Shown in pieces: positions 23,090 to 23,135 of a DNA stretch of 23,135 bases; within the stretch, counting starts at the first letter, position 1, and each line of letters opens with the position of its first letter. The translations under genes were made by a program, and so were the position numbers. This DNA comes from Desulfobulbus sp. Lineage in GTDB: Bacteria > Desulfobacterota > Desulfobulbia > Desulfobulbales > Desulfobulbaceae. Where the stretch lies: the NCBI GenBank assembly GCA_028684915.1, contig JAQUEZ010000089.1:1-23135 (forward strand). Direction: 5' to 3'. Below the pieces are notes generated by a model. That model did no database searches, was not told where the DNA came from, and saw only the letters and a program-made list of their open reading frames with translations.

Positions 23090-23135
23090 TTACAGAGCCG
23101 CGGTGTAGATGGCTTTGACGTCGGCATCTTTCGGA
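23090..23135 (-). CDS. C-terminal end of an unidentified gene, cut by the window edge
   Basis: The last 14 codons read PKDADVKAIYTAAL and stop at TAA (23090-23092). The peptide looks like an ordinary protein C-terminus, and a terminator-like hairpin follows it on the same strand. That is too short to name the family. The rest lies outside the window. Confidence 0.45.
   Translation of the reverse strand, partial: PKDADVKAIYTAAL

Noticed and set aside
1..23135. CRISPR array
   Set aside because: The repeats are about 160 bp and far apart; no short regularly spaced repeats were seen.

Overview
The window looks like a chromosomal segment of a strictly anaerobic, Gram-negative bacterium. A sulfate-reducing or sulfur-cycling member of the Desulfobacterota (Desulfobulbales-like) is my best guess. 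This rests on a TonB-dependent outer-membrane receptor, a tungsten-type aldehyde:ferredoxin oxidoreductase (AOR), a TupABC tungstate transporter, paired MoeA proteins and a possible sigma-54 promoter. The taxonomy is inference, because no rRNA or other marker gene is present. Most of the window reads as one island for acquiring, storing, activating and using tungsten (or molybdenum).

Layout. 1-344: N-terminal part of a transposase-like protein, cut by the window edge (minus). 533-1459: membrane-anchored metallophosphoesterase (plus). 1460-2116: non-coding, with nested inverted repeats. 2117-2851: stand-alone FDDTD (TiaS-like) protein (minus). 7755 down to 3159: a tight minus-strand operon of TonB receptor, fused EcfA-EcfA'-EcfT and a small S-component-like membrane protein, behind a candidate sigma-54 promoter. 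8042-9622: plus-strand genes, namely a 45-residue Cys-rich ORF, a 78-residue basic protein and a homologue of the molybdenum/tungsten storage protein (MoSto, UMP-kinase fold), ending in a strong terminator. 9741-10318: an IS200-type insertion sequence. 10501-11094: unknown protein with a MoaD-like stretch.

11153-15711 (minus): a membrane protein, a helix-turn-helix regulator with a periplasmic-binding-protein-like (PBP-like) domain, then tupA, tupB and tupC. 15932-16621: HesA/MoeB/ThiF-type adenylyltransferase (plus). 22244 down to 16713 (minus): AOR, a MoaD-like sulfur carrier, MoeA, and a second MoeA fused to the same type of PBP-like domain as the regulator. 22245-23089: a non-coding region dense in hairpins. 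23090-23135: the last codons of another minus-strand gene.

How the parts fit. TupABC imports tungstate. The HTH-PBP protein may control it. The MoSto homologue could hold imported oxoanion as a polyoxometalate cluster. HesA and the MoaD-like carrier would supply dithiolene sulfur for the pterin, the two MoeA proteins would insert the metal, and AOR would use the cofactor. The TonB/ECF system brings in an unidentified ligand. At least five copies of an about 160-bp interspersed repeat (MITE-like, ends GATGGCGTCGTAAAAA / TTTTTACGAGTCCATC) sit at gene boundaries, one exactly against the tupA stop codon.
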